The translations under genes were made by a program, and so were the position numbers. The notes under the pieces are model-generated. The model did no database searches. It saw nothing but the letters and a program-made list of their open reading frames with translations, and was not told where the DNA came from. Below, piece by piece: positions 48,616 through 61,400 of a DNA stretch of 64,000 nt (position 1 is the first letter of the stretch; each line of letters begins with the position of its first letter). The stretch covers positions 1,150,215 through 1,214,214 of the forward strand of contig JACDOX010000084.1 of NCBI GenBank assembly GCA_014549065.1, given 5' to 3'. This DNA comes from Cardinalis cardinalis. Lineage: Eukaryota; Chordata; Aves; Passeriformes; Cardinalidae.

Positions 48616-50970
48616 CTGTGCCATAGTGGCAGAGGCATGCACACACCCAAGCTGGTTACAGTGGTGGTGGTTCAGGCATGTAACTGTGCCAGGGAGCTGT
48701 TGCCTGCTCCTGCCCTGTGCTAATGGAGGACAAGGCTGTGATGGATGCAAGCGTCCCACGCTAGCCAGCCAGCACACAGCAGAGCTACAGCAGCAAAACA
48801 CTTGCACAGNGCCTGTGCCTTTGTCAGGAGCATTTCTTTCCTCCCTTTTAACTGGATGACAGGGACCAATTAAACTAATGAGCCTCACAAAGTATTTCCC
48901 CTGGCTAACAACAGCCTGTATTAATGTTTGCAGAAGTGCAGCGCTTGGGCCGTAAGCTCTCTTATTAGATGTTAACGCTTTGCAAGATGCTTAAACAGCC
49001 TATGAAATTCTCCATCTCTCAGACTGGTACCTTTGTCAGGTGTAACAGCACCTCTCCTCTCCTGCAGCTGACTGTATCCCAGTACCCTGTAGATGTGGGC
49101 ACCCAAGCAACACAGCTGTCCCTGTCCAAGGCCCAGTTTCTCATAGAGGAGCCATAGAGCACTATATGAAAGCCAGCCAGGCATTTCGTCTTCTGTGAAT
49201 AGAGCCGAATTTTGCAATTGTGTCACTTAGTGTTTTTGTTTGTGGAATGGTGGTTTTTTTTTTTTTTTTTTTTGGTGGGGAAAGCTTAAGTTAAAAATAT
49301 AATCCCTTTCAGTTTAATCTCCCTCAACCTGCTAAAACAGCTTTGGAAAGAAAGATGCAGGTTTACTCTTTCAAGATATCTTCTCTTTATAACTTTTGTA
49401 ATAAATCATAATGAAGAAAATTTTTCTGTTGAACTTGACAAGCTTCTGCTTACAAAAGAAAAAGAAAATAGGTAACTATTGACTTTGGCTTGGATTCTTT
49501 CAGCTTGCTCTAATTATCAGTCTTATTATATTCCCGTAAAATGCCAGACTTTCAAATCTGTTGTAAATGCAAACAGTGAAGAGAAATTAAACACGGATAT
49601 AACACTGGAAAAAAAGGGTTTATTAACTTTCTCAGTTCCTATTTCATTGCTCCATCAAGCACATGTGATATTGCAATGGATACAGGCGCTGGAATTTGAT
49701 CTAGATCTGAATCTGCTTGTCTTCCAAATCAGGGCCTTTCCAGAACTGTGGCTGCCCCCCAGACCCACTGCTGAAGCTAAAACCAAGATACCACNGCACA
49801 TTCTAGACTCATTTTTTTGTAACTTGTGGGGAATTTATTTCAATCCTTTTTTGCTCGTCATTAAACTCTTGGAGCGATAAGCAATCATCACTGAGGTTGC
49901 AAGACTGTAACAGATTAGCTACCTCAGGCCCTCCAAGTAGACCAGTGCTGTAACTTTTCTACCTACAACTTGGGTCTCTATGCCATTATTACAAGACTGT
50001 CTCTATATCATTGTTACAATGTGTTTTGGTCAGCATTGCTGCCAGGGAAGTTGCCTGGGCATTTTGGTGGGAAGTTAGTACTACCAGGATCCAAGGCTCC
50101 CCCTTGGTCCTTGTTTGAGGAACATGAGAACCAGGATGGACAANCAACCAGACATGCAAGCAGAGCTCTACATTTATGTGGAAGGAAAGCACAGAGCACT
50201 TTCCGAATAATCTAGCAGTTTATGCAAGAAAACCAAGCTAAAGAGAAAAGAGGGAAGAGCTCAGCATACCTTTGGATATGGTCATAACCACAAACTTCCA
50301 AAAGGGCTATGATCAGATTGAAGGAGGAATAAGACAGGACTCTTGCTCTTCTGCAGTTAATAGACTAGAATCAACACACTTCAGATCAGGAGCCTCCAAC
50401 TCTGGAAGAAAACAGTAGACTGAAATCAGGTTTCAGACTCCAAGGATGCAAAAGCAATATGAGCAAGGCACTTTAGCACATTTAAGAACTTCACTAATTA
50501 CTCCAGCTTTCCATTTAAGGTGCATAAATAATCCTCTATTAATCACCATCCTTTCCTTGTTTCACTAGTCCTCAGCTTTAACAGAGACTTCTAAGCACTC
50601 TGAGAGATTGCTGCTGGCAAACCATTACACTGGAATGCTCCCCAGTTTTCCTCCACCTTGCAAAGAAAGACAGTTAGGACTTACATAGAGAGTGCTCAGG
50701 TCTTAACCAAATAGTTCATTTAGAAGTCAATAAAAACATCTAAACCAGAGAACCAATATCCTGGAAAGCCAGATGTCTTTCACATCTGAAATTATAGGTT
50801 AATATCATGTTAAGTAAACCCTTGCATTTACATATCCCTTCATTTCTAAACACAGCAGAACATTATAAAACTATTTAACTTCATAGTATCTGCATTAGCT
50901 CATCTGTTGTAAAGATAAAGATATTTACCAAGATCCTGGACCTGCAAGGAGTTAACCCAGATGACATTAC
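48616..50970. other. Unassigned sequence with a T tract and weak exon-like signals
   Basis: Contains a run of 20 T at 49254-49273. A 37-base minus-strand candidate (50270-50306) has a strong acceptor (CCTCCTTCAATCTGATCATAG) and donor AAAG|GTATGC; two frames are open. A plus-strand frame at 49479-49880 (133 codons) has no recognisable domain and is chance-level. Confidence 0.4.
49254..49273 (+). repeat. Poly-T run, 20 bases
   Basis: Twenty consecutive T between 'ggtgg' and 'ggtgggg'. Read on the minus strand this is a poly-A, but I see no retrocopy joined to it. Confidence 0.9.
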
Positions 50971-51021
50971 CCTGACACCAATGGCAAGAGTGTCTGCCAC
51001 TTTGGCAAGACAATGCCCTGA
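50971..51021 (-). other. Possible short coding exon (unverified)
   Basis: 51 bases on the minus strand with one of the strongest acceptors of the window (TCTCTGTGTCCTTGGCATTTTCAG) and a fair donor CAGG|GTAATG. All three frames are open, so coding cannot be argued from the frame. The phase 2-2 reading would be in register with the candidate at 55103-55195. Confidence 0.2.
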
Positions 51022-54000
51022 CTGAAAATGCCAAGGACACAGAGAACAGTGATCAGTGATCAGAATAAAACTTTTGATTCCAAAAAGTATCTTCATTCAG
51101 GACACGTCCTTAAATCTGTGCATTTGCTTTTCTGTTCCAGGAAGAGGATACAGGGTTCCTGATTTCTAGTCATTTGCTCAAAAAATTATTCTTGTAATTA
51201 AATATAATGCTGGAAACTTGAAGGCAGTAGTTCTTTCAGCTCATTCTGAAGAGTGATTTTTTTCTTGCTCTTTGGAATTGCTATTGAAGTCAGTGGGAGT
51301 TTTACCATTCATTTCAGTATGATAAAGATCAAGATCTTAATACACATACTAACTTTTAATTGATTAAGGTAAAATAATTAGGATATTGTTTACTTTGTAC
51401 TCACCTGAGTTTTTTTGCAAAACAATGCCTTTCATTTTACTTCAGTGACTGCCAGCTGTTCTGAACAGTGTGTGCTTTTCCATCTAAAAGCTAAATATAA
51501 TGTCAATTACAAAAGCTCTCCAAAGGCATTTGCCAGGCTTGAGACTTCTTTTAACAGACAGTCAGCAACAGTTTCAAGTTGCTCACAACNCTCTGAAACC
51601 AGCTACAGGCAATGATTGCTTTTATTGAAGAAAATAAAATGACCACAATTATATTATATTGCATTCTCTTATACTTGGAACTCTAAATTGGAGCTGTGCT
51701 GAAAGGAACAGATAGTGCACAGACTGTGATTTAATATACACCAATATTTGAAATTAAAACCCACAAATTACACCCCATCATCTTTACTTACACATTGGTA
51801 ACTTCATAACTTTTAATGATCATGCCAAGGGAAGACAGCTAGATGGCAAAAACTACGTTATTGCTGTAGTCCTGTCCCAAAACAAAACTCCACCTGTGTT
51901 TTTATATGACATGCTGCTTCCTTCACTTCAGCTGACATGGTGTTGATAAGCATTATCAAATACTTTGAGATCTTGTCTTCACATTATAGCTGCTGAGGTC
52001 CTCCTTACTGTAAAATGACACTACACTGCTGCTGTAGGTACCTACACTCAGTTACTTCAGGCTGAAAATTTGGCTCACTGGATTTAGATATATAAATGAC
52101 TAAATTGGTGNAATTTAATAGCAATAAGACCTAACAAATGACAAAAAGTCCCCCAAACCATGCTTTCATAGTTACTGTTGCTGAAACCCACTACAAAGAA
52201 GATGTGTTTTTTGGAAAAGTGATCATTAAGAACCTGATTGCAATGCCAGTGTTTGGGGTTTGGTCGCTATTCACACTATAAATCACAGCTTTAGTAGAAA
52301 CTTGATAGAGAAAGCTTTTTCAAACAAAAATTATATATATCATATATATTTGAGCTGTCATCTTCAGAGCTCACTAGCATATGAGCTCCCTGAAAGATGG
52401 ATCAATTTTGAAGCAAGCTTACACAAGACCCTGCAACTCTGCAGGGCATGGAACACTTTCTGTATGACCCAAGGGGATCCTAAAGGTGCCAATCACCGTG
52501 CAGCTGTGTTCTNTATTAGAGCATAATGAAATGGTATACAGGAGGCTTTACTTCAAGCAAATCACTATCCTACAATCCAGTCTAAACCTTTCCTCAACCA
52601 GAGTATCTCTGCACACACACACACTTGTAAGCTCTTGTCAGCACACTGCAGCCCAGATCTACAGCGTTTGTCTTTTTGCACTTCAGAACATTGTATGGTA
52701 TGCAAAGCTTGTCTTTTCTGATTATATTACCTCCCTGCTTAACTCAGCTCTTTCAAAGGTAAATTTCTTCCAAAATTTGCATTTCTTAGTACATTTCTAT
52801 CCTAAGAAACCTCAAAAAACCAAAAATGAACCCCAAAAACCCAAGAAAGACAAACCCCCAAACACATAAAACAAAAGCAAAAAAAANCCATTTTTTAATA
52901 AACAGTTGATTGAAACGGAGGTAGGAGAGACCTGAGAGCAACAAACAAATCCCCTCCATTTCAGAATGAAATGCAATGAAGCCTACACATTAAGAGAAGA
53001 TTCTCTGCTATTTCCTGGTGCATTTTCCTAATATCCTGCCCTTCCTACTGCTCCTCTATATTGTCCCTACTGCCAAAGAGGCAACAAGCAGAAAAAACCC
53101 CCGCTTCATCTACTTTAGAAATTTGTGCCAGGGAAAANGATTGATTGATTTTTAAAGGTGCTTGGCTCTCTCTACTGGTCACTGAGGGAGATGAGATAAT
53201 TTGCTTTGATGAGACAGTCAATTTTTACCAAGTTTCTGAGGGAAGACCCACCCCTAAAAGACTTTCTAAAAGTCACTGTTTAGACAAACATAAGTTTCTT
53301 CAAAAAGGTGGTGGATAGATATATTACATGCAACTGCACACAGTGAGCACCACCTCTCAGCTCTGGTTTCTCCCTTTGTGCTTCTGCTTGAGAAGGGAAG
53401 CCCAGTAAGATTTCTTGGTAGAGATAGCATTTCAGTATCTTGGCCATGAGGCTGGGTCCTTCAGAAGATCAGAATGTTAAAAAGAGACTGTTTGCATTGT
53501 TTCAGGAAGAAAGGATGCAGAAAGCAACAATTCTCTCCTCAATACATGTTTGTGCCTTAAAATAAGACTTGTAGGAAGGCCTTGCCTACATAATTGATAG
53601 GCTGAGCTATCGAAAGTGAAAATTGCACTCTTGGTTCCTTTTCAACACTTTTTTGAGGGGAACAAGAGAGGAAGCCTTCAGGATACATTGACTGTGAAAC
53701 TCCACTGAAGTAATTTTTTTTATTATTCAAAATACTTTATAACTTACTGGTTTGGGATATATACACCTAGCCACTGCTTGGAAAGAACAAATAGTATATG
53801 AGGTCAACAAGGCAGAAATGGCTTGTATAATGCTGTTTCCTTTGATTTCCTGCAGAATCTCTCAAATCTCCCTCTTCAAAGGTATCATTTGCTATTGATC
53901 TCTGCTGCAGCAGAAAGCATATCTTAGCACATGTGCTCAAAAAAAGCTGAAAATTAGAGCAGGGTGGTAAACAGGAATCTCCTTTTGAAAATCAGGCTGG

Positions 54001-55102
54001 GATTTTGCATTTCAAACTTGGTCTTTATCCAGTAAAAGAAAGAGAGGAGAAATCTCGCCAGCCAATGTTTAAAACCTGCAACTAAGATGCACAAAAGCCA
54101 GCCTGAAGACTCCAGCTGGTCTGCCCACAGCAGCTTTCTGAACCTGTCTATAGCATAGTTTTGCTTGCAGAGCTCCGACTCCCATTGAATCTGTTATAGA
54201 TTCAAACACTCTCAATGCCTCCCATTACAACTTTTCCACTTCATACAGAAAAATGAACTACTTTTTGGCCCAAACACAGCACTTGGATTTGGTCTTTCAT
54301 TTCCCAAATCACAGGTAAGACCTGAATCACCTGGTTGTGTTTTGTGCAAACTCCAGAACAAACTAAGAGAAAGGCTGAATACAGATTGCTGGATAAAGAC
54401 ACTATTTGGTCTCAGGAAGATCCAGGTAAAAAGTGCCTTTTGTTTTAGTATTTTAGTATTTAATGCCATTAATGCCATTATATGATGTTTCAGAACCCAA
54501 ACACTGGAGTCCTGATGATGTTGGAGCAAGTCCAAATCTCTATCTAAGCATCCAGGACCCTACTGAAAAAGATCCTTTTGTGTTTTCAATGCTTGTTCAA
54601 AGTTGAAGAGAACATGATCCTAAAACGTTGTGAGCCACCTTAGCGTAGTTTTGAGTAGCCTCTTCTGGCAAATAGTGTATTTATATATGCTGCATAGAGC
54701 AATACATTGTGAGTTTATTAGCAAATGGCAAAAATTCCATCAGTCCCAAGATTTACATATGTCACTCTTCTGCATCCAGCCTTTAACAAACGGTTTGAGT
54801 GATCCAAGGCATTGTGAAAGGAGCAATGCAGATTATCCAGATCTCCGAAGACAAAAAGAGAAGAGCAGCAATTATCATCTGCTGGTGCAGCTTGTTTTGG
54901 GAGGAATTTCTTGAACTGAGCTGGGCTGAAGACAGACAAGGACAGGAAAGAATACCCATAGTANCTTCAAATCCTGACAAAGTGCCTTGGGGAACTTTTG
55001 TACCTTGATGAGCAGCATGAATTTTAGAAGGTTTTGTGTTTGTTGTTTGTCTTGTTCAAGATCCCTTTGGATTCTGGTGACTGTGGTTTTATTAAAACTT
55101 AC
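51022..55102. other. Unassigned sequence
   Basis: No gene recognised. Contains a short (CA)n at 52611-52624 and a C/A-rich, G-poor tract at about 52800-52890 whose minus strand has several G runs. On the plus strand 54238-54303 (66 bases; acceptor CTTTTCCACTTCATACAG, donor CACAG|GTAAGA) is open in two frames. The opposite strand of the same place is also open, so no strand can be chosen. Confidence 0.4.
52800..52890. repeat. C/A-rich low-complexity tract
   Basis: Runs such as 'cctcaaaaaaccaaaaatg' and 'aaccccaaaaacccaagaa' with almost no G. The complementary strand has clusters of three to five G separated by T-rich spacers, a weak G-quadruplex candidate. The lysine/proline-rich frame ending here is a composition artefact. 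Confidence 0.7.
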
Positions 55103-55195
55103 CCTATTGTTGTGAGGGCTCCCGAGCTGATGGCCTTGGGTTGAATGCATGCCTTTACAAGTGGCTTGAAATCACTCACTGTCACACTGACTCTT
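55103..55195 (-). other. Possible internal coding exon (unverified)
   Basis: A 93-base minus-strand segment ending in donor ATAGG|GTAAGT and starting after GAAACAG. One frame is open from just inside the acceptor (R-V-S-V-T-V-S-D-F-K-P-L-V-K-A-C, then S-S-G-A-L-T-T-I), bounded upstream by TGA, as expected for an exon in an intron. It would be phase 2-2 (31 codons). The acceptor lacks a good pyrimidine tract. The peptide is not one I recognise. Confidence 0.3.
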
Positions 55196-56971
55196 CTGTT
55201 TCATTTTCTGCTTACTGAGCACAGAGCGGAGATGGATGCTTTCACTGGCTCTGTCACCCGCGAAGCCTTGGAGGGAGGGCCCAGAAATAAACATGGTGAT
55301 TTTTCTTTCTGTCCTGCTGATCCCAGTGGATGACAACATTTTCCAAATCTCTCTAGAATATTCTGTGGTTAAAGGAAAGGAATCATCTCACTTGTCTTTT
55401 TGCACATTAACAGCACATGCATACACTTCAGTAAAGCTACAGCACAGAGATGGCTCTTTCACTTGAAGGTAGCCAGAAGTGAGGCACATTGTGCCATTTC
55501 CCATGTCACTCCAGTGTTTGCCCCCACACTGCACTTCCAGAATAGCTCATATCCATCCCTCTGACAGTGGGAACAGAGACTCACTCAGTGCTACCTTAGC
55601 TGTTCCTTAATTTATCTCACATTTTTCTTTAGTTCCTATTATTTTCCTTTGAATCTGCTTGATGCCAGTGATCAAAGCTGGCTCCCCTTTTCTTCCNCTG
55701 CATGACATCCTGTCAGTGAATGACCCTAGGGGTGTGCAGCTCGCAGAGCACGCACCCATCGGGTGGTTCTATGAAACCAAGAAAAGCCAAGCAACTTCTT
55801 TAGTACACTTTCATCAGAGGGCTGTTAAGTTCTAAAACAGAGAATAGCAGCTTTGATTTTCTCTGGGTATGTGGAGTTAAAGATCTGAAACTCTATAAAG
55901 AAAATTAAAGTGGGAGAGCCCTTCAAAGATGNAAAGAAACGGGAGAACAAAGATTATTTCCCTTAGAAATGTCAAGTGAACCACCTGTTGCTCTGGATAA
56001 GACCGGGTTGGAAAAGAGCCACTCTTTCCTCTGACATGCTCCTTACCAAAAAGCGCTGAATCCATGGTACCAGGGGTGGTGCTACCTTTATGTTGTGCCC
56101 TCACTGCTGAGTGCTGAGGTAAAAACTCTGAATTTTTTAAGCGTAAAGTGCAGTCAGAGGGGCAAATATGCCCCAGGGTTAGGATTGCCTTTTCCTATGT
56201 TTTCCAATCCACAGAAATTCTAGATTTTTCCTTCATAACAATTCCTCTTTCTGAATATTTTTTCATAATTTCTTTTTTACAAAAACTGCATGGATTCTAA
56301 GATCTTAAGTACAGGGTAAGTTGAATTCTGTCTGACCAAAAAACCCCCAAACCCTTCAATTCTGACCTTAACAAAAAAGAAGGTAGCTTATTTTCTAACT
56401 TGTTCTTTTTCTTCTTCAGTATACCGTCTCCTTCTGGGGCAGTTGCTACAGATGCAGGGTTTGTTAATTAAGATATTTCTTTTTGGTGATATATTTTTTA
56501 ATCAAGATTAACATAAAAGCCAAGAAACAACNTCACACATATAATCAGATAACTTCCCAGTCTCTCCCAACCTGAGTCACCATTGAGAAGCAAAATCCTA
56601 AAAATCTTATGTCCATTCATATGAACTTCTGTGTCCCCTAGATATATTAGCACTGTTTTAAAGCTGGTCTTAGTCACAGCAACTGCATAACTGATCATCT
56701 CCTACAGCAAAGGTTTTGACCTTTTTCATAAAAGAAAATGTTCCTCTTCCAGTTTACCTAGGGAAAAAAATCATCAAATTTAAATTATAAATTGAGTAAT
56801 TGGATAATACCCCACACTTCTTTTTTCTTTGGTAAAGGAATATCTCTCTCAAAATTAGTCATCAGGGACCAGTGGAAATGTTCGTATTTTCAAACTGAAG
56901 AATGCAGCTTTGCTGAAATTCCGGAAAACTTGAGAGAAGAGCAGTAATTGGTATGCAAACAGAGGAATGAG
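55196..56971. other. Unassigned sequence, no gene recognised
   Basis: No repeat family or exon pattern is convincing. A minus-strand acceptor-like tract (TTTTTTTTCCCTAG near 56760) is followed by about 20 open codons without a donor. Confidence 0.45.
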
Positions 56972-57545
56972 AATCATAGAATCATATAATCATTTCGGTT
57001 GGAAAAGACTTTTAGGATCATCAAATCCAACAATAAACCCAACACTGACAAGTCCACCACTAAACTAGGTCCCTAAATGCCACATCTACACATCTTTTAA
57101 ATACCTTCAGGGATGGTGACACAACTACTTTCCTCACTTCAACCTTTTTAATGTCTAACCACCCTTTTGATGCAGAAGTTTATTTTAATATCCAATTTAT
57201 ACCTTCCCATGTGCAGCTTGAGGCCATTCCATCTCATTCTGTAACTTGGTACTTATTCCAGGGAGAAGAGACATATTCCTACTTGGCNACAGCCTTTCAG
57301 ACAGTTCTAGAGAGTGCTAGGTTCTCTCAAGTCTCCTTTTCTCCAGGCTAAGCAATCCCAGCTTCCTCAGCTGCTTCTTATCAGAGCTGTGTTCCAGACC
57401 CTTCACAGCTGACATTCCCTGGACTTGTTCCAGCACCTCAATGTCTTTCTTGTTTTGAGGGGCCCAGAACTGAAGACCAGGCTCGAGGGGTGGCCTCACC
57501 AGTGCCAAGAGAGGCAATAATTGCCCTACACCTGCTGGCCACAGT
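56972..57545 (-). mobile_element. CR1 LINE fragment, 5'-truncated
   Basis: Minus-strand CR1 with its 3' octamer tail intact at the left (aatcatagaatcatataatc), then 'ggttggaaaagac', the 'ccactaaactaggtcc' block and 'cttgaggccattcc'. The minus-strand frame 57556-57317 retains the reverse-transcriptase C-terminal line: L-V-R-P, F-W-A-P-Q, K-K-D-I-E-V-L-E, K-G-L-E-H, L-G-L-L-S-L-E-K-R-R-L. It is the same kind of CR1 as at 1441-2650 and is truncated at about 57545. Confidence 0.92.
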
Positions 57546-57557
57546 GCAGAAGCCAAA

Positions 57558-57606
57558 AATTATTGCAACTAATTATTGTTAATTGCAACTAATTGCAACT
57601 AATAAC
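57558..57606 (+). repeat. Short tandem repeat of TTGCAACTAA
   Basis: Three copies of TTGCAACTAAT-type units and a partial copy, next to the 5' end of the CR1 fragment. They may have been created by slippage at the integration site. Confidence 0.75.
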
Positions 57607-58352
57607 TGGGAATAAAGATAGAACAAAGTGAAAAGTCATTGCAGGACACGCCTCTTGGGGCACATCACATGTAGAGCAAGACAATGGTCAAGATGAAGTT
57701 TTGTGACCATTCAGAAATCAAACTCAGTATACAAGTACTTTAAATAGTTCCAATATTTTTTGCTTCCGTGTAGTCACCTGCTTGTTTTATTTACAAGAAA
57801 AAAAAAGCTCTTGCTTCAGTTCCTACCATAGCTCTACTGCAGCTGTGGAAGAGCAACTATAGTCTCTCTTTCTCCATGCATCACTGACAGAGTTGTCAGC
57901 TGAGTCCCCAGCTGCAGATTCTTTATTGGTGATGATAATGTGAGAAGCAGAAGGGAGCACAGCTTGACCTGCAGCATCCAGGCTATTGGGTTCCCAGGCT
58001 ATATGAATTTCTATTCAGAAAAATAATCCCTTTATTCATAATCCCAGCACAACTGATAATGAGATAATAAAAAAAACAATGGGAAACCCCCACAGTCAAC
58101 CATAAGGGGTTTCATCTGACTCCACAGGATATGCAGTAAGGAGCAAATAGATAAAAGTAGGGTTTAGTGGGATCAAATCCAACAAGATTGCACAGCAAAT
58201 ATGCACTTCCTATATAGCAAAATATTTCAGAAAACTCTGGAAAATCATCAATTATTAGTGTGCAGGTGGTATGAGAAAAACAAAGATTGGACACAGATGA
58301 GATGTTCTGCCTTGCTACTTGCCTCAAAGATTCCCTTCTCTGGACACACGAG

Positions 58353-58432
58353 TAAAGCAAAATATCCTTCAGGTAGTGAGGTGCCCAGAACCGGACACAG
58401 TATTTGAGATGCGGCCTCACCAATACTGAAGA
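58353..58432 (-). mobile_element. Short internal CR1 fragment
   Basis: About 80 bases matching the CR1 block that reads M-V-R-P-H-L-K-Y-C-V-R-F-W-A-P-H-Y-L-K-D-I on the minus strand. It covers the same CR1 region as 57460-57530, so it is a separate insertion, not the rest of that element. Both ends of CR1 are missing. Confidence 0.8.
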
Positions 58433-61400
58433 TCCTATTTTCAGAGATTTGCAGTCACTATGGACAAATTATTTCCCACTGTATAAAAAACCAATAAATC
58501 CTGACTAATGACTTGCAGTGTCTAAGAAAAAGTATTCAGGAAGCGCACACTCTAAAGGTGCATCAGAAGTCCTGAGTGATTTCTGATGTGTCATTTGTTT
58601 AGCAAAACTTAATATGTTTCATTTGACACTGCAGAGCTGTTCTGGCTCTGAATCCCCTGCAGAGGAAATCAAATCAACCACTGGAAGATCCTTGTGCACA
58701 CAGACTGTGAGGGCAAAAAGCCCAGTTTCCTCTTTTTTTGAGAGGTCCCTCCCAAGAGGCACCAGCTTGAGTTCTCATTCTGTTGCTGCTCCATGATAAA
58801 ATTAAAGGAGCTGAGGGTATGAGACTGCTTTGGGAAATCTGGGATCACACCATTAAGGAAGTGTGGCCTGACTGTGAGAGAATAAGCTGTGTAGGGAATC
58901 CATTGGCTTACTGGAGCCACTCCCTGAGAACTGGCTTCAATCCCAGCAGCTAAAGCTACTGGTGGTGGGAGTGTGACTGCCAGAGTGGCTCCTAAATGGT
59001 CAGACAGGGAAGTTTCCTAAAAAGTTCCTATCAAAGCTGCTGTTAAAGACCACAAACATGCCATAGTTTGCAGTATANACATGCCAAGAGCAGTTATATC
59101 CACAATTTGTTCCTTATGCCTGCTCCACATTTTTTCCAGCCTTCCTTAGACTAACACAGAGATAAATCCTTCAATGCTTTAGTGTCACTTCCTTACTGCA
59201 AGAGTAGGTCCAAGTCAGAGTTTTGTATTTTAAACTGAATGTTTGAGAAAATGGACTTTATGCTCATAGTTTTCTCTTTTGGGTAAGTCACACAAATTCT
59301 CTGCACCCTTTTATTAGCTCTTTAAAATAAAGGCAAATCTCTGTAAAGCAACCAAAAACTACCATAGCAGTATTAAAGCAGAACAGTGTCCCAAAGACTT
59401 AAAGTTTCCCCATGAAAAAGTTAACAGATTCTGCATCTTTCTAGTTCTGTCCAAAAATTGTTTCAAGAAAGTGACTTGGTAATGATAAATCCATATTTTT
59501 GGTACTGAAACCTTTGCTGTTGCTGAAAGAAAAAAGCACAATATTGTGCCAAAGCAAAAAATATTTCAGGCTCTAATAAAATAACTTTTTGGTTTTCCCA
59601 TGAACATTACGGAGAGCTACCTTTTTTCCATTTAATTCAGCCAGTTTGCCCATTTCTCTGTCAGTCCAGACACATACAAGATCAATTCACATCTGTGCAG
59701 GATCTTTCTACCCACTGTATTTAATTTTGCTGTACAAGTCATAATTTAAATACATAAATAACCTCCTTTCTTCCCTCATTTATGTTCCAAGAAACAACTG
59801 TTTCATTAAAAATAGCAAAGGTTTTTCTGGGTAGCCTACACCTTTAAACCTAGAAATTAGTTACGGGTGGTTACTCCAGCTGTCAAGTCACCCTACATTT
59901 CCCCAGCTGAAGCCCAAATAACACAAAATCCAGTTAGAAGCTATTATAAAGACATGTTTTCATCTCCTCATTGGTGAATGTTGTTTATCTTTTTCAGCTT
60001 TTACAAAGTCCTTTATCATTTCNAGTGCTTCTCTAAGTCACCTTGAAATCTTCCCTTTTGCAGAGAAAAATCCATCAGCATTTGCTTTTCCTCTCTTCAT
60101 TTCCCCTGAACAAATATTACTCATTTATCTCAAACTGCCTTTTTCCAACAAGTCTTACAAAAAGTCACTCAAAAAGGTATAGCACAGATGTTCCACGGGA
60201 AGATCTTTGTTCAAAGATTTTTTATTTGCTTCTCATATTCTGAACTTTCCCAGAGCTATTTTCAGGGTTGTGGTTCTGTGCTGTTGTAGGGATACGTGTA
60301 TACATACATATATATATGTATGTATATTAATTGTGTCATAAATTTTTAAGTAGGTTCTTGAATGAAGTCACTGGAGATTTCTCCCAGTGAGTGGCCCTAA
60401 GCATTTGTCATTCATTACATTTTCACTGCCATAACCTGCTAGAAACCTTCCAAGTTAGTTAAGACTTAGCTTAAGGCTCCTTTCACCCATGGCTGTCTCT
60501 AAACAAATTATGCATTTTGAATTGCAAGGTGTTCCCTCCCTGCAGCCATGCAAATTGTTTCTAATACTATAACTGCAATTAGTAGCTAGGAAGATACTCC
60601 ACAATTGTTGCTTGTGATCTCCTTTTGTAAACAGTGAGCAAATGACACTTTCAGACAGTAAAAGTCTGACATATATTTGGAAACTTTCAAAAATTTCTCT
60701 TGGGAGTTTTGATAATTTCCATTTTCCTTTTTCTTTCAGAGGGGCAATTTGTGCACCGTAAACATAGCCATCACTGTTCACTGGAGCTGGAATGCTGAGT
60801 AGAAGCAGGAGCCTCTTGCACCTGCATTTTTCCTGTTTGACTCCTACAGGGGAAGCACATGAATATTGCTATGGTTGCATGTGGACACACACATGCATAC
60901 ATACCATACTGTAGGTACCATTTTAAAAAGTAGCATTTGGATNCTGACTACAACAACCTCCTGTGTGTAGTGCAGAGATTTGTCACCTCCAACACCACTG
61001 TGTGGGATCGATGCCACATTCTAAAGGACCAGCACTATATATGCAAGCACAAAAGAAACTAGATATAATTATAAATGGCTATGTACAATTAAGACTATTT
61101 TGACCTCAGGTTGTTCCATTTCAGGAGTTTGAAGATATAACACTTTTGAAGATACTAACACTTTACAGGTAAGAAACACAGGGAAGCCTTAGCAGATGGC
61201 ACAAAGTTTTGCTGGCATCTCATTTAGAAGCATGAGACTACTCTTTCCTCTAATTTCTCAAAGAGGCTGTATAGGCCTTTAAAACAGGTAGCAGTAATTA
61301 ATGTGGACTGGGGCCGTGTCAGCTGTCACTTAGATGTGACACCTCTCTAAGGATCTCTCCAAACTACCACCATGTGCCTGTGGGGACAGTGGTGCCCACC

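Noticed and set aside
49479..49880. 133-codon plus-strand frame
   Set aside because: No domain, no splice or promoter context, and the length is within chance expectation for the window.
54238..54303. 66-base plus-strand segment with good acceptor and donor
   Set aside because: Two plus-strand frames and one minus-strand frame are open over the same bases, so neither strand nor coding status can be argued.
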